Assembly (NCBI GenBank): GCA_026413225.1
Contig: CM048552.1
Span: forward strand, 216,032,553-216,096,552
Source of the DNA: Otis tarda
Lineage: Eukaryota; Chordata; Aves; Otidiformes; Otididae
Direction of reading: 5' to 3'
DNA: 64,000 bases
Shown: positions 1-10,100 of the stretch, piece by piece
Position numbering within the stretch: the stretch's first letter is position 1
Layout: every line of letters starts with the position of its first letter
The notes under the pieces: generated by a model
Seen by the model: the letters and a program-made list of their open reading frames with translations, nothing else
The model's database searches: none
Told to the model about the DNA's origin: nothing
Translations under genes and position numbers: made by a program

Positions 1-1006
1 CAAAGGGAGCGGGCAGGGCATCTCAGAAATACCACAAATTCCCACATGGCAAGCGCGCACACATGTACAGCTGGAGGCCAAAGCAGGCATGAGGACCACT
101 TCTCAGTCCTCCACCACTCTGGGAGCCAAAGATCTCACTGAGAAAACAACTCCACACCAAATAACTTCCACTGTTCGCAAGGGCGCATACATGGCTGTAG
201 TCACTGCTGGAAAATCTGCTGTTGCTCTCATGAGCTGCTCTCAGCACTTAATTATTCTCATTTTTCAAAATAAGGCTTTTATTTCTAATCAGAATACATC
301 TGGCTTCATTTTCCCTTCATTCCCATTCATCCCTCTCAAGGGCGTTACAATGATCCTCAGCATCAGATATTTTCTCCCGGGACTTCTGCCCTGCCGTGCA
401 GATGCCTCTGCAGCTCGTTAAAAATTAACGTGTTTTGCACCCTTTGCAGATCGAGTGTTTTCTCCAGCCCTTGAATAACATCTCTGCTCTGTCTGCCTCC
501 TCTCCAGACTTTTTCCACTGACTCTTAAAGCACGGACCCCAAACCCGAGGGCGGGATTGCAGCCCCGCTCTCACCACGAGCGAGCCCACCCCTCCCCGCG
601 CTGCGTGACTGACAGCAGCCTGCTCCCCCCCAGAGGTTTTGTTTTAAGGTTAAAACGTGGGTTAGTACCGGTCCCACACAGGTCAGCCAGGCCAGCATGG
701 GCAGGAAGAGGGACCTGGGCTCGTGGAAGCTTCTCTACGCGTCGTGTGAGGTTCCCCAGGACAGCAGCCGGGTACGTGGGTGTGGGGGGGGAGATCCAGA
801 GGTGCCCGTCGGGACAGAGGTGATGGAGCAAGGGCGGTGCCGCTGCCAGCTGACGTGACAGCCGACTCCTTGCACTTTCCCCAAGGCTTCCAGTGGCTAC
901 AAAGAAAGGACAAAACAAACTCTAGCGTTACAGGTCTGGAACACACGTGCTCACAAGCTCACTGGCACTGCCAGAAGACCTAATCCGTAACGACCGCTCA
1001 CGGAGT
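1..1006. other. intergenic, no gene recognised
   Basis: Unique-looking sequence, AT-richer in the first 500 bases and GC-richer after that. Short open frames occur on both strands, but none resembles a known protein and none is supported by splice or start context. I see no repeat that I can name. Confidence 0.5.
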
Positions 1007-1140
1007 CACAGCACTGCGGAGCGATCCGGGCTGGACAGGACCTCGGGAGGCCTCTGGTCCAACCTCCGGCACACAGCAGGGTCAGCTAAGCGCTTCATCC
1101 TGGTGAGTCTCAAAAACCTCCAAGGATGGAGGCTGCACAA
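1007..1140 (-). mobile_element. CR1 LINE 3' fragment, minus orientation
   Basis: The plus strand reads as the complement of a CR1 3' region. It has the phrase for a glycine-rich 'cctctggtccaacctcc' block followed by 'aacctccaaggatggaggct'. It is diverged and lacks a clear ATTCTATG tail. It lies back to back with an oppositely oriented CR1 fragment that starts about 10 bases later. Confidence 0.65.
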
Positions 1141-1149
1141 ATGAAAAAC

Positions 1150-1385
1150 GGGAGGAAGCAGATCCAGACTGGACAGAAGGAAGAAATTTTTTACACTGAG
1201 GGTGGTGGGACACCGTCCCAGGTTGCACAGAGAGGCGGTGGATCCCCCATCCCTGGAAACATTCCAGGCCAGGCTGGCCGGGGCTCTGAGCAACCTGATG
1301 TGGTTGGAGATGTCCCTGCTCCTGGCAGGGGGTTGGGCTGGGTGGGCTTTGATGGTCCCTTTCCACCCAAATCATCCTGTGGTTC
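1150..1385 (+). mobile_element. CR1 LINE 3' fragment, plus orientation
   Basis: This has the typical CR1 3' order: an AAATTTTTTACACTGAGGG-like block, then the 'agaggcggtgga' and 'atccctggaaacattcca' blocks, then 'tgtccctgctcctggcaggg' and a degraded end near 'caaatcatcctgtgg'. It is 5'-truncated, as most CR1 copies are. Confidence 0.85.
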
Positions 1386-4300
1386 TTTGCAGAAGCTCTC
1401 TGGGTGACCCGTTCCAGCCCACGCACTGGGGCTGTAAATCGCTCAGCCCTCTGCAACCACAGCCCGGCTTTCCCCGAAACGGACGGGAGGGGGACGCGCT
1501 CGGGCTGGTACCAGGGCACCCTCCTCCAAGCCTGAACGGGGAGGCTGCTTCCCCCTTCTCCTCCACCCGTCTGATCCCGGCACAACCCAGCTCCCGCCGA
1601 TGGGGCACCGGCGGAGTGGAAAGGTCCGGCCGAGCACCGGCGCCTGCCGGGAGGGAAGCCAGGACGGGTGCAGACGCTGTTTAGTCAGGCAGCAGCTTTT
1701 GGGCACGAAGGCGGCGCATTGCCGAGCCTTCAGCAGTGACACAGGCCGCCTGCCTCCCAGGGCCGGCGTAATTTTAGTTTCATCCGTTCCACAGATACAA
1801 CACCTTCCTAAAAGCCCAGGAACTCGCTCGCTCAGCACAGGGAACTCACTGGTTTCCCGCCCCAGCCACCAGCGAGGGTTTTCCGTCCGCAGCCCGTGGG
1901 CGGGGATGTGCGGGCGCCGGGAACCGGGTCTCGCAGGAAGGGATGGGGGCGTTTACGGAGCCTCTCGACAGATCCACAGCCAGGAGACAGCTCGCTTTGC
2001 TCCCGTCCAGCCTCACCCCTTCTCAAAATGTAACTCTTCATGTGCAGAAATAGAAAATGAACACTTTTTTCCCCCTTTCAGCTGATTCTTTTCACCCTCT
2101 TACACTGCTCAGCGCGAGCTGTGATACCAAGCAGGTGTTTCAGGCTCCTGCGTCGCACTTAGGCGCAGGAAGTTCTCCAGATGGTGCTCGTGATCCAAAG
2201 ATGTCCATGACTCAAAACACAGGCTATTGCTCTTCTTGGTTCGACAGACAAGGAGAAGGATATTTTTGACAGAAATGCTACAACAGGTAAAGGAAATTCA
2301 CCTTTCATATCCCACCATTGGGGCAAGACTGTGCCTCCTGGGTTCAAGCTGGCACCCCACGTCTCACCTGCAGTCACCAGGTGGCCGCCCAACAGAGGAG
2401 CTCGTCCCGGGCTCCAGCAGCTCCGAGGGCCGAAGGGTTCTTTCTCGCGGCCCTCACACCGTAACGCATCTGTGAGAGGCTTCGCTGTCATTTCCGTGGA
2501 AAGGGGGCTGCGGACCAACCCTCGGCCGTTATTGTGGCTGAGCAAAGCTGGACCGAAGTGTTGGTTTCTCCTGATTTTCTCCTCCTCCTCATTATTGCAG
2601 GAGAGGTGTTTTATGGGGACAGGGCAGCGCCGGCACGCGCTGGGGGAAGGAGCAGGACCTCTCCTGGGAGCCAGCACCACTCCGGCCTCCCCTGGTCCCT
2701 CCCCGTCCCGCCGAGGGCAGTGCAGCGCGTGCTGAGGGACCCTCCCAGCCTGCCGTTCGTTTTCAGAAATGCGGACCTCGGGACCGGGCAAGGCACTTGA
2801 GAACACGACGAGGCGATCGTGGGTGTGCATTGCCCACCGACACCCCTGCACAGCTACAGGAACACACCGGGACCACGTCGGCCCGCTGGTGCTCACCCAA
2901 CGCACTCATCCAAAGCGTCACGCAAAGTGCCCCCACCAAATGCTCCTTCCCTTGGATGCTGGAGCTTCTCGGCAGCCGCCACCGCTGGGACGGTCGCCCC
3001 CTTTCCTGGTGCCTGCACCCCTCCTCCTTGGCACTATGACTTTGCATCCACCGCTATTAAATTAGCTGTCTTTGCATCATCTAAAAACCTTATTAGCAAT
3101 GATTTTATCCTTGCTTCCACACAACTGATAGCCATCACACACGGCACCAGACCCAGCAGCCGGTCCGTCCCTGCTGAATCTCCACAGAAATACACGGAAA
3201 ACCGCTCTCAGCAGGGAGCGGCCACCGGGACACGGCTTTGCAGTCAGCCAGGCTCTGTTAACGTCTGCTGTGCTTGTTATTTACTTATTTGTGTGATTGT
3301 TGGAAGGAGACACACGTCACACTGTTGTGAGAATAAAGAAACACTCACAGCTGTATCAGCCTTCAGGTAACTTTATCACCCCACCCTGGAAATCATCAGA
3401 AAGTGAAATGACACGATTCCGTGGAAGCTGAACACCCGCAGTAAGCACTGATTGCCATTAATTACATCCCTGCCCTTTTACACTTTATTGATCAAGTCTC
3501 ATATTCGCTTTTCCATCGGTTTATTTGGAGCTAATGTCAAACGAAGCAGTTTCAAATTTCTCCAATAACCCCACTTCTCCGTTTGCGTATCAGCACATGT
3601 CAGAAAGGCGTTCTTTTTTTCTTTTTTATTTTATTTTCAGCAGTTTTGCTAAGCCTGGGAACACTTGAGGAAGACTTGCAGGGCTGGTGGCTGCTCCACC
3701 GGCTCTCCTGGACCCCTCAGTGATAAGATACTGACTGCGAAAACAAACTTAAAAAAAAAATATTTATATATCTAAAAAACCTGTAATAATTTTTAATAGC
3801 CAGCAAGATGTCAGTGTACATAACACAGAGCTCTTACCCGATCAGCATCCCTATGGCGGGGGAGAAGAGAGGGTCAGCCCGTCGGCTGCTCCCAGATGCT
3901 CCGATGCAGGTCTTCCCCAATATTCCCCTTTTCCTTAATCCATTTTTATACCGCTTTTTATTTTTAGGTGGAGCTTGAGTGACTCTAGTCACACACACCT
4001 TTGCTAGGACTGGCGTAAGTTTTCCTCACCTTGCTTTCAAAGGTACAGACTAGAAGGAATTCAGAGCGCCTGCTGAGTGAGGGGTGGCCGCGCCTCGGCG
4101 GCGGGCGGCTTTGGGATGGAGGTGTGTTTTGGTGTTATAATGAGCAAAGTTCAGCTGCAGGACACGATTTCACCACAGTTCTTGGCTCAGCAACTGATGT
4201 TCCTCTTGTCTGACAGCTGCAGTGCAGTCCATCAGCCACCCTGCGGCCCGCCAGGTACCACGGCGTTCCCGTCCTTGCACGGAGCGTAACGGAGCCTGGC

Positions 4301-5417
4301 CGCAGCATCCCCGCTCCGCTCCGCCCTCCGTTCCGGTCGTTCCGCTCGCTTTACCATGCGCTAAGGCAGGCAGCGTGTCCTGCCTGGGGAACCGCTGCAG
4401 CCAGGTTTTATCCTGGAAGCAGCAACCGCGTTTGACCCCAGAGGTTCTCCTACTGGGATGAACCTTAGAGAAGCTCATTTCCAGCCCATCCGTTGTTCCA
4501 CCGCGGGGATGCAGCACAAGTACTGCCTGGGGTGGCCGTCGAGGTCCAAGGTCAGGGACAGTCTCCATCCCCGCCTTGCAAGCACAGCCAGGCTCTGGGA
4601 GGACACCTCTGCCCTCCCCTCCGTTCCGGACGTAAACCAGGTCCCTTTTCCTTGGGAACGGGGCAGAGGGGGCACCCCCTAGCAGCACAAACGGTATGTC
4701 ACTGCCCGCGCTTGCACGTCTCTAGTAACCCATGCCATCGTCCGGGGTGGTCACACCTCCCTCTTCAGGAGATGTGGTCCTCCCACCGAAAATCCACGCA
4801 CAACTGGCTTAGCGGTGTCACTAGTGAGAGCACGAATACTTGCAGAACACTTTGAGGCGCCTGACAGAGGAGCACTGGCCGCAGAAGTCACATTTTCACT
4901 GCCACAGCTGGTGTTGTAACAGGATTTTCTCCCGGTTTCCTTCCTGGCTGGCTGCCCCTGTGGAAATGGCAGGAGAGGGGCTCTGGGGAGGTGGAGGCCC
5001 TGTCCTGCTGGGTTCGCTCAGCTGCCGCCCGTGCAGGGCGAAACGTGCTGTACTCCGATGGCATCCGACGAGAGCCAGCAGGGATTTCCCCACGCCTGGA
5101 AGCCAGGCTGGCCCCGCGCTTGCCCTGGGAGTCCAGAGACAGCCATGCTAAGTCAGGACCCGGATGCCGCCTAACTGACTCCCCCTTCACCCCAAAGTGC
5201 CCAGCTCAGCCCGAAGGCCTCAGAGCCCCCCACCCTTGCCCACAGCAAAGCCTGCAGCCGCCCCACGGCTCACAGCCGGGCGGGACGCTGGGGTCTGAGC
5301 GCCTTCAGGGAGCGTCACCGCCCAGCCACCTCTGTTCCCGTCCCGCGGAGGCGACACACAGCTCGAGCAGAGACGTTTCTACACCAACACAGCAGACACA
5401 CATACCATATACACTTC
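1386..5417. other. intergenic with AT-rich part, no gene recognised
   Basis: The first part is GC-rich with chance open frames. From about 3270 to 4020 the sequence is AT-rich, with an A-run near 3750, TAATTA-type homeodomain core sites and no open frame. From 4030 to 5400 it is GC-rich again. I see no coding similarity or repeat that I can name. Confidence 0.5.
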
Positions 5418-5423
5418 TTTAAT
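5418..5423 (-). terminator. candidate polyadenylation signal (ATTAAA) for the OR52-type gene at 5739-6758
   Basis: ATTAAA on the minus strand, about 315 bases downstream of the receptor stop codon. It is the common variant hexamer. No transcript evidence is available, so the assignment is by position only. Confidence 0.35.
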
Positions 5424-5738
5424 GCTTTCTGTTTCCTAAGATCCTCAACCGCGCCTTAAGACGTCAGAAACCGTGTTTTGCTTACAAAGGCCGTGACGGT
5501 ACACATGGCGGTGGGTTTAGGACAATGCAGGGGATCCCAGGAACAGGGGTAGTTCCCGGAGTCTGGCCACGGTCCCAGTGAGGTGTTTTCCATCAGTACC
5601 TCTAGGAACCTGTCCAGCCCCCCTGCAACAGAGCCGCGGGTGGGATGTGGATGTCCGTTGAACACGCTTATTTTGAAAAAGTTCCCATGTGGTCCACGTT
5701 TGCCAGGTCCCCACTGTCTTTCGTTCATTTCCCTCTTT

Positions 5739-6758
5739 TCAAGGCTTCGTTGCACCCCTCTTGCTGGTAGACAACCCCAGTTGCTTGTTCCTGCCCACCC
5801 GGCTATGCCCTGCCGCCCGAGCCCCCCAGCCTAGCAGGTAAGCCATGCACTCCCGAATCTCCCTTGTCCTCACCCCGTAGATGACAGGGTTGAGCATGGG
5901 TGGCACCACGACGTAGAGGTTGGCCAAGGAGATGAGGACATGCTGAGGAACGTGCTGGCCAAACCGGTGGGCTAGGAAGGAGAAGAATGCCGGTGTGTAA
6001 AACATGGCGATGACGCAGAGGTGGGAGCCGCAGGTGTGCAGAGCCTTGGGGGAGGCGCGGGGGGACGGCAGCCCCCAGAGGCACCTGAAGATAAGCACAT
6101 AGGAGACAGTGATGGAGATGGCGTCCAAGCCGGCTGAAAGGAAGGCAGCAGCTACGCCGTACCAGATGTTGACGGAGATGTCGGCGCAGGCCAGGCGGGC
6201 CACGCCAATGTGCTCGCAGTAGGTGTGGGGCATGACGTTGTGCCCGCAGTAGGGCAGCCGCTTGAGGAGGAAGATGGCGGGGAACATGATGCAGAAACTT
6301 CTGATTAAAGCCGCCACGCCAACTTTCCCCACGACGGAGTGCGTTAGGATGGTCAGGTATCGCAGGGGGTCGCAAATGGCGACGTACCGATCAAAGGCCA
6401 TCGCCAGTAAAACGGCCGACTCTGCCACAAAAACGAAATAGATGGAGAACATCTGCGCCAGGCAGCCATTGAAAGAGATTTGGGTGGAGAGAGACCAGAG
6501 GACACTGAGGGTTTTGGGCACAGTGGCAGTGGACAAGAGCAGGTCGCACACTGCCAGCATGCCCAGGAAAAGGTACATGGGCTGGTGGAGGCTGCGCTCC
6601 TTCACGATGGTGACCAGCAGGACCGAGTTCCCCAGAAGGGCAGCAGAGTACATCACGCAGACTGGGACGGAGATCCAGGTGTGAGACTCCTCCATCCCAG
6701 GTATCCCCACCAGGATGAAGAATGTGGGGTGGGATGCCGACAGGTTGGGTGCTGCCAT
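5739..6758 (-). CDS. class I olfactory receptor, OR52-like, intact
   Basis: Single-exon odorant receptor of 339 residues, a seven-transmembrane G-protein-coupled receptor of the ciliary membrane of olfactory neurons. Visible are the N-glycosylation site NLS (5-7), the class I opening GIPGMEESH (18-26), the TM2 start PMYLFL (60-65), [10 protein letters not shown] (120-129), the extracellular loop 2 block [16 protein letters not shown] (168-183), KALHTCGSH (238-246) and PMLNPVIYG (287-295). The paired cysteines C99 and C181 are present. I start at 6758 because the in-frame extension of 110 residues upstream is antisense CR1 and unspliced sequence, and because a good acceptor (pyrimidine run ending CAG at 6798-6800) lies 39 bases before this ATG. 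The context GCCATGG is strong. The C-terminal tail is about 15 residues longer than in the neighbour at 13613-14587. The two share 201 of 300 residues without gaps. Subfamily naming beyond OR52 is not attempted. Confidence 0.93.
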   Translation of the reverse strand: MAAPNLSASHPTFFILVGIPGMEESHTWISVPVCVMYSAALLGNSVLLVTIVKERSLHQPMYLFLGMLAVCDLLLSTATVPKTLSVLWSLSTQISFNGCLAQMFSIYFVFVAESAVLLAMAFDRYVAICDPLRYLTILTHSVVGKVGVAALIRSFCIMFPAIFLLKRLPYCGHNVMPHTYCEHIGVARLACADISVNIWYGVAAAFLSAGLDAISITVSYVLIFRCLWGLPSPRASPKALHTCGSHLCVIAMFYTPAFFSFLAHRFGQHVPQHVLISLANLYVVVPPMLNPVIYGVRTREIRECMAYLLGWGARAAGHSRVGRNKQLGLSTSKRGATKP

Positions 6759-6778
6759 GGCTCGAGGCAGCACCTCAT
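6653..6778 (-). other. out-of-frame upstream ORF overlapping the OR52-type start
   Basis: An ATG at 6778-6776 with A at -3 lies 20 bases upstream of the receptor ATG in another frame, inside the predicted coding exon. It opens 41 codons and stops at TGA 6655-6653, overlapping the receptor start. If transcripts begin upstream of it, it could lower receptor translation. It is not proposed as a real protein. Confidence 0.4.
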
Positions 6779-6935
6779 GGTTTCTCACTTGCAGGAGCTG
6801 TGTAAGGGAAGAAGGAAAGGCTCTAAGAGCAGCTGGACTACACCCGGGATGTAAAGGGGAGCGGAGCTCAGGATTAGCATTGCTCATGGCACAGACACTT
6901 AAACTTCTGCACCACATTTTGTCTGGAAGTGTTAA

Positions 6936-7108
6936 CAGGTTGCCCAGAGAGGCGGTGGATGCCCCATCCCTGGAAACATTCCAGGCCAGGTTGGCCGGGG
7001 CTCTGAGCAACCTGATGTGGTTGGAGATGTCCCTGCTCCTGGCAGGGGGGTTGGGCTGGGTGGGCTTTGAAGGTCCCTTCCAACCCAAACCCTTCTGTGA
7101 TTCTATGA
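6936..7108 (+). mobile_element. CR1 LINE 3' end upstream of the OR52-type gene
   Basis: The CR1 3' end runs from 'aggttgcccagagaggcg' to the tail 'ttctgtgattctatga'. It is oriented opposite to the receptor and begins about 180 bases upstream of its ATG. A related copy sits at the same relative place near the receptor at 13613-14587. Confidence 0.9.
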
Positions 7109-10100
7109 AATATCGGGCAATTTGCTCTGTCAGGGTTCCCCTCCACTACCCAGGTCCCCTCATCCCGGCTGGGTACCGTCATTTCTGCTGTCTGCGTCTT
7201 TGAAATAAGGAGAGTCTTCTGCTTGCAGCTGCTGGGAAGTAGAGCGAAATACACAGGAGAGTGAAACAGCGACTGCAGAAACGCTCCTCTGGTTGGCACA
7301 CAGATGTGACCACCATTTACGCTGCAACTGAGAAATCTCCAGGGTTAGAAATACATGAAGGAAAATCCTCTGCTCTCCATGACTGCCCCAAAGAAGGCGT
7401 GTGATGGCTCGTCCTGCTCTGGGACACCGGGCCTGGGTGACTCAGAGCCGTTTGAAAGCCTCCTACGCAACCAGGACACAAGGAGCCTGGGGCAGTCCCG
7501 TCCTTCTCGGGACTTTGCCCGTATCCACCCCTACAGAAGGTCTCTGTAACTGTGTGAGCTTGCTCCACCAAGAGCAAGGCGCGTGAAGGGCAGGGGAGAG
7601 CCCCTCTGGTCCCAAAAGCGCTGCTTCCCAAGCACCCGAGACAGCGGCATCTGATCGCCCGGCTATCTGGAGAAATTCTGTCAGATGTGCAGAGACAAAA
7701 CCAAAAGCCACCAGCAGCAGGGTATTCTCGAAATGCCCAGGGTCTAACGCGGGATTCACGGTGCCACGAGGTGTCACCAGGAGCTGCTACCCTGTGCTTT
7801 ACGTCCACGGAGCACGAACCAGCGCTCTGGGCTGCTGCCAGGTGCTACTGAGCCACCGCAAAACAAATAACGAAACCCTCCGGGCTCCCTGGCACTGGGG
7901 ACCACTGTTTGAGAGAATACGGGAAACCCACCGGCAGACTTCGTCCCAGCTCCCACCCAGCGTACTTCAAGCATTAGAAGAAAACAAGTCCGTTCTCGCT
8001 CCAGGTGAAATCCCTTTACACCCACTACGTGTGGAAGAACGGAGCAGGAGGAACACGCTGCTTCCTTCCCCTCGAGGAACACGTTCCCCAGTGCCCCCCT
8101 GCCACGCTCATGCAGGGAATTTGGGATAACGCAGCCAGAACTGCTGCCAGGAAATGTTCACGTATCTCTCGCAATGGTATCACACCATAAATCCGGCATG
8201 GACCCCTCCATCTCCCTGTCTCTCTCATCCATCCATCCAATCCATCCATCCATCCATCCATCCATCCATCCATCCATCCATCCATCCCTACCTCACCAAG
8301 CTCATTTGAAACAGCAACGCCACGACCCATCTATCTCACCCACCTCCTGTGCCGGCAACGGGATCCGTCCTGGATGGAGCCTGTGCCCGGGTGTTTATAC
8401 TGCGTCCGGAGAGCGCCCGGGCGCGGACGGTCGTGCTCCGACCCTGACGCAGGTGGTGAGGAGCATCAGGGACACCACCAGCTCATTTTCCCTGGGTATT
8501 TCCGTGCTAATTGGGTGGGGATTTCACAAGCCCTGCAGAGCTGCAGGTTGTCCCAGAGCAACCTCGGTGAATCCTCACCACCCCGCCACTCATCGCCGCC
8601 CCGACCACAGCAAAATTCACCGCCTGGCCCTGGATCCCAGGCGTTCCCAGGGCTGTGCAGGGACTTGCCAGTCAGGTGCGCGTTCTACCCTCGCCCGTGT
8701 CCCAGACTGGAGGTGCTTTGGGACCAGGACCTGTTTTAGCTTTCGAGAGGGGTTTGGGAGCTCTGAGGCAGAGGTAGCAGCTATTCCGGGATAGCCGATA
8801 TTCCTGCTACAAGCCTTTTTGCCCTCATTTGTGATTTTAGAAGAAAGCAACGGATTTCCTGTACTGCTGCTCCTCTGGAAACCCACAGACCCTGAGCAAA
8901 CTGTCGTGGGGTCAGGGGAACGGCAACCAGCAGCTTCCCGACTGCCACGATGCTTCGGGGAGCAGCGGGACCTCTAATACCTGAGAGCAAACCGGTCCCC
9001 CAGTAACTCCGTCCTGGCTGCCGGGTGACCGCCTCATTCCGGGCAGGACAGCTTGCAGGGATGCGCTGCATTATCCGCCTGTCTGTGAGGCCGGGATTTT
9101 TATTAATTAACTGACATTTACTAAGACATTGTGACGATGGGGGTGAGATGAAGTAAAATCATTAGGCTTTGCTACTCTCATTTATCACCCACAGAGCTCT
9201 GCAGATGAAGAACAGTTAACAAAGCACCACTGTTTGCAAACAGCACCAAAACGAACGGCGATGTGGCACTTTAACCTGTAACGCTCACGGCCTTGCTCTG
9301 ATGAAAGCCGTGCTTGTCTCCATCTCCTCGGCAAAGCACCCAACCGCGCTCGAAGGGCGTTCTCCTCAAGCGCACGCGGCTGGAGCTTGACTCAGCCCAA
9401 CCCTGCGCGTGGTCCCCGCGCCGGTCCCTGCCCTGACTCCCACGCAGAGCACGGAACGCCGGCCCACGCACCCAGCGGGGAGAGGGGAGCGCTTCTCAAG
9501 CGACTCCATCGGCTTCCACCCCCCTCCCAGAGTCTGGGAGGTTTCATTTACTTTTTGCAGGTGCTACGTGGATGCCCTGAAAAAACCTCGGTACAGCAAT
9601 CCCTGCCCTGTCCCCAGGAAAGGCTCCTCGCGCTCCGGACCTGCCTACGAACAGCCCGCCGCAGCGACTGAGCTAAAAAACGAAATAAGTCTTTCAAGAG
9701 TGAGAAATCAAACACACAGTGCAGAAATTCTGGTTTCACGGCTCGTGTGAGTTATTCAGCTAACATTTTAACCACGTTACAAGTATAAATCCTCCCGATC
9801 AGCTGGCTAATGCCCCATTACGCACGCCCCTCCGGACGTTAATTGCCAACCTGGTGATTCATTGACTCGGGGACGCCGGCCAGCGCAGTTTGCTCCCTGA
9901 CCCGGCCGCCACGTCCGTGCAAAGCGCAGTGCGAGGGCTGCGAGGCTAACACCACCCGAGAAGCGGGAGCACCCACAGAATCACACCCCATCCCAACCAA
10001 GCCGGCTGCTAAAACGCGGGTGGAAAGGCCCGCGGGAACGCGTGGCCCCTGGGAGGGGATGCCCTGGCCCGCTCAGCGCAGTAACGGCGCCCCGAGCAAA

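Noticed and set aside
6759..7088. In-frame 110-residue N-terminal extension of the OR52-type receptor
   Set aside because: It is antisense CR1 and intron-like sequence, it places residues before a normal OR N-terminus, and a strong acceptor lies just before the usual start.
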